Under the pieces are notes generated by a model. That model had not been told where the DNA came from. It searched no databases and was given only the letters and a program-made list of their open reading frames with translations. Positions 61,176 to 64,000 of a DNA stretch of 64,000 nucleotides are shown piece after piece. The translations under genes and the position numbers were made by a program. The stretch's first letter is position 1. Each line of letters opens with the position of its first letter. Source of the stretch: Phoronis australis (Eukaryota; Phoronida; Phoronidae); the NCBI GenBank assembly GCA_002633005.1, contig NMRA01000338.1, positions 277,690 to 341,689 of the forward strand, read 5' to 3'.

Positions 61176-61484
61176 GCAAATAAGGCGGAACAGACAGGCG
61201 TGAAGTATTGTATTTGTTTTCATTTAATAAAGCACAGAAGAATCTTCTACATGCTGGTTCAAGTCATTTTAATATTTTTAGAACACGATTTTCCCACTTG
61301 ACTCTTCGGTCGTGAATCGTCGGGTGGCGCATAGGTAGTTTCCGGTGTTCAGTTGCTTAAAGAACTAGTTGCCATTGGCGTTGCCAGGAATTTATTTTAC
61401 AAACTGTCGTTGGGTTTTGCTTATTTAGCTACTGCCTTGCTCCCCCTGTGCTTACACAGGAACTTAGAACATACCTATCATACG

Positions 61485-61635
61485 CCACACACGCACACGG
61501 ACACGCACACACACACATATGTGTATATGTGTATGCGTTGTATGCGTATGCGTATGTATGCATGCATGCATGCATACATACTATATACTATATATACTAT
61601 ACTATATGCATACATGAATGTATGCATATAGTATA
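61485..61635. repeat. CA/TG, TATGCG and TGCA microsatellite cluster
   Basis: Runs of ACACACGCACAC, GTGTATATGTGTATGCG, ATGCATGCATGCATGCATAC and ACTATATACTATATATAC. Confidence 0.95.
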
Positions 61636-62209
61636 ACTACATTTCTAATACATGCTATTGAATACTTGCGACTGTACCAGCGCAGTACGAGAAAAGCATT
61701 CAAAATCAGCATTCAGCTCATATTAGCAGTAAATTCGAGACAAAACAAGAGCCATATGCAGCTTGACGTCCTGCTCTGCGCCCTTATTGCTAAAAAAGCG
61801 CGCCATTGAGGGCTAAAATTTCTACTAGATACAGCACATTTTGCCTCAATGACTAGTAAAAAATAAACTATTCAAAGACAGTCACATTTGATCAGCCCCA
61901 AAACAGCTCGCTTTTCATCTTTATCCGCCCTCATTTGTTCACAATGGTGCGAGCACATCAGCGAAGTGGCATAGTAATTTGTTAATTGAGTTTCTTTACA
62001 TACTCTTCATGAAAATTTGACGGTTGTATGCCTAAATTGTTGTCGACCGTGGGTACGTTTAACGCTACTGGTTAATTAATTTTATCATGGCTTATGTTTT
62101 ACGGTAAGAAATACATTGTTTGTGTGATCAAGGTTGACAGTTAAATCGTTGCCTTCATCATTGATGGATCATTGATTACATGCACATTGTTACTCTCACT
62201 GTCAAAACG
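61636..62209. other. Intergenic, nothing recognised
   Basis: No feature supported. Confidence 0.35.
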
Positions 62210-62272
62210 TACCGAGAGTGGCGTAGATGAAGTAATATCCCACAAGACATTATTCCGCGGAATAATGTCGAA
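62210..62272 (-). repeat. Dispersed repeat fragment shared with 37320-37380
   Basis: See 37320-37380; opposite orientation. Contains the palindromic TTCCGCGGAA. Confidence 0.7.
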
Positions 62273-62339
62273 GTTTTTCAAAATAATTTTTAAAATCTAT
62301 CCTTCATAAGCCAATAGGGGATCGAGCGGTCCGCAGGGC

Positions 62340-62450
62340 TCGGCCAGGTGGACCCTATGTCGGTCCGTTTAGAGGAACCGCCCTCTGCACGTGGCCCTGG
62401 GTCCACCCTGTGGCGAATATAGGATATCATAAGGGGGGGGGAACTTTTTG
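62340..62450. repeat. Hairpin-forming repeat end with G run
   Basis: AGGTGGACCC near 62346 and GGGTCCACCCT near 62399 are inverted copies, followed by GTGGCGAATATAGGATATCA and a run of nine or ten G. Confidence 0.5.
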
Positions 62451-62588
62451 TCTACAATCGCGCAACGCAGTTTTGTAGAGGCGCACAGCGCCGAATGGGG
62501 GTAGGTCGGGAAAGGGTTGATTTTGCCTCTGAAGTATTATCAAAGGAAAAAAACACTAAAAACGTGTGAACTGGAAAAGTACTTCTTG

Positions 62589-62667
62589 CAAATGCCACAA
62601 ACTTGAACTCGTGACCTGTCTGCTAGATCGTGCGTGCTCTACCACTGCGCCACTAAGCTAACACTTA
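62589..62667 (-). tRNA. tRNA-like sequence (pseudogene or tRNA-derived SINE head)
   Basis: On the - strand: acceptor TAAGTGT pairs with GCATTTG over all seven positions (three wobbles). D-arm GCTT...GAGC with an A-box match TGGCGCAGTGGTAGAGC. T-arm CACGA/TTGTG with a B-box-like GAGTTCAAGTT. The anticodon arm (around ACGATCTAGCAGACAGG) does not form a proper five-pair stem, so it is not a working tRNA gene. No anticodon is assigned. Confidence 0.45.
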
Positions 62668-62789
62668 CAGTAACGTCATGTACTTAAGAGACATACTTGT
62701 TTATGGTCCATAGCGTTTGCGCGCGAACCTGTTTTTCCGTAATGCTTATTAGACGCTTTATACCGCCAGAGGTCCTAAAGTCGTGAGCG

Positions 62790-63360
62790 CCCTAAAGTCG
62801 TGAACGATCTTATTTCCGTTTCTGCACGGTCCCGCGACATCTAGCGTCTAAGTTTCCAGCATTCGTCTGCTTACGAACGCCAAACGAATACCCGGACGTG
62901 CTGATATTCACAATATGATAATAAAGAGTGATTGTGTGGCTTCTTTTTTCACAATGTATCTTAAAACAGCATGTTTCACTAATCCACTTTTTTGTGCATT
63001 TTGAGAATATATTTTCGAAACTAAACATCGTCCAGACTTGCTATAACACGCGCTCCGGGGGAGAATTGAACAATGTATCAAAATGTCCCAGGGTCGATCA
63101 AGTTTTGTAAGGCCAAAACAATAAAATACAGAGAGATGAATGACGCTGGGTTAGCGTTTTACGTGAACAACCTCATTGAAAACGTCTGTGCCCATCAAAG
63201 TTGGGTTTAAAACATGTAACAATTTATTTCAATTCAAACTGAATTAATAAACAATGCAATGCATTTTTATGTCGTCTAGAGTAACTGTAAGCACTGCAGT
63301 TGATTTGTTTGGTCTTACTTCGTGCATTTCCGTCTAAACGATACGGTCACGACTTTAGGG
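62790..63360. mobile_element. 571-bp element with terminal inverted repeats CCCTAAAGTCGTGA
   Basis: Left end CCCTAAAGTCGTGAACGATC; right end on the other strand CCCTAAAGTCGTGACCGTAT, with further inverted similarity inward (TTTCCGTTTCTGCACG and GACGGAAATGCACG). Additional single copies of CCTAAAGTCGTGA lie outside at about 62773 and, inverted, at 63545-63558. No ORF with a domain and no clear target duplication. Confidence 0.6.
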
Positions 63361-64000
63361 CCTGATTCAAAATGGCTGGCGATATCAGCGACCGTTTCAA
63401 AACTCTGCCTACGGAGACAAACAAGAATTAAGATTGGCAAAACACGTACATTTGTGAAGGCTGATATATGTCCATGACATCACATGAGCAGTTGCTGGAG
63501 GACATTGGGTAGTATGACAATCAGCTGCTTATCATGCTTATATTCACGACTTTAGGTCACCGGTGTTTATTTTGTGCAACCAGTTCGTAGCAAAAGTTGT
63601 GTTTAAAATAGTCTCCAGTTGCCCAAAAGACCAAATCCGTCTTTCGTGTTGGCATTAACCACGCGATTGCTTTGGAAATCGTCTTAATTTTAATGTTTGA
63701 CAAAGAGAGAATTATTAGATTCAGAGTGATTCACGCAGGTTTCGATTAAAATTGACATCTTACCGGCAGCTTCAGTTTCTCCATCGTTACTCAGATATCC
63801 GTTTTCTTTGAAAAAGGGAAGGAATTTTCTTCATTGCACAGTTGAGCAGACGGAGTGGTAGTGCGCAGCGCTACTGCCGGTCACCTGGGATATCACGCAC
63901 ATATCAACCGGGAGCGCCACTACTTAGCCATAGGTCCGTTACGATTGCGCCGGTGGTCTGAATCGGACACTTGAAATTAGGTCTGAGCCACCCCCCCCCC
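63361..64000. other. Right end of window, nothing supported
   Basis: Contains an inverted TATTCACGACTTTAGGTCAC motif at 63541-63560. The window ends in a C run. Confidence 0.35.

Overview
The window looks like nuclear DNA of a marine invertebrate animal. It shows short coding exons with GT/AG splice sites and consistent intron phases, AT-rich introns, rhodopsin-class GPCR genes, and many decayed transposons. The exact clade cannot be told from sequence alone; a cnidarian, lancelet or hemichordate-like genome would all fit. It is a draft assembly: single-N joins lie at 8866 and 18024, and a 317-base gap lies at 23015-23331.

Region 1 (1-20633, + strand) is one large split gene, with its 5' end outside the window. 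I reconstructed 15 exons whose phases join, apart from one break at the 8866 gap. In order they encode the end of a chitin-binding type-4 / AA15 LPMO-like domain, two EGF modules, the first half of a DOMON domain, a huge 12-residue repeat (36-bp unit, about 117 copies, uniform by eye), the last part of that DOMON domain, a second complete DOMON domain, a SEA domain with a G-S-I-I-V motif, one transmembrane helix and a 116-residue cytoplasmic tail. The product is a type I membrane protein that pairs a possible oxidative polysaccharide-cleaving domain with possible haem (electron-carrier) domains. The transmembrane exon occurs twice (17278, 18652) in a 1.36-kb duplication that meets exactly at the single N at 18024, probably an uncollapsed haplotype.

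Region 2 (20634-33690) is repeat-rich and has no intact gene. It holds a repeat duplicated around the assembly gap, a frameshifted LINE reverse transcriptase relic (about 26990-27600), and a 1.66-kb DNA transposon (28743-30401) with TTAA target sites, terminal inverted repeats and a broken THAP-domain ORF, consistent with the Kolobok superfamily.

Region 3 (33853-35849) and region 5 (56007-59953), both on the - strand, carry two paralogous two-exon GPCR genes. Each has a phase-0 intron at the same place, right after WIP at the end of TM6, the position known for prostanoid receptor genes. They are probably an old tandem duplication whose spacer filled with mobile DNA.

Region 4 (36000-55900) and the right end (60000-64000) are mobile-element country: a THAP-bearing element flanked by 10-bp direct repeats (42259-43647), a 5'-truncated LINE with a perfect 14-bp target-site duplication (49423-49865), a TTAA-flanked foldback MITE (50506-51020), a solo LTR (52867-53579) inside a degenerate ~150-bp tandem array that carries CTCF-like cores, a dispersed 16-bp-period minisatellite family, a tRNA-like sequence, and a further TIR element near the right end.
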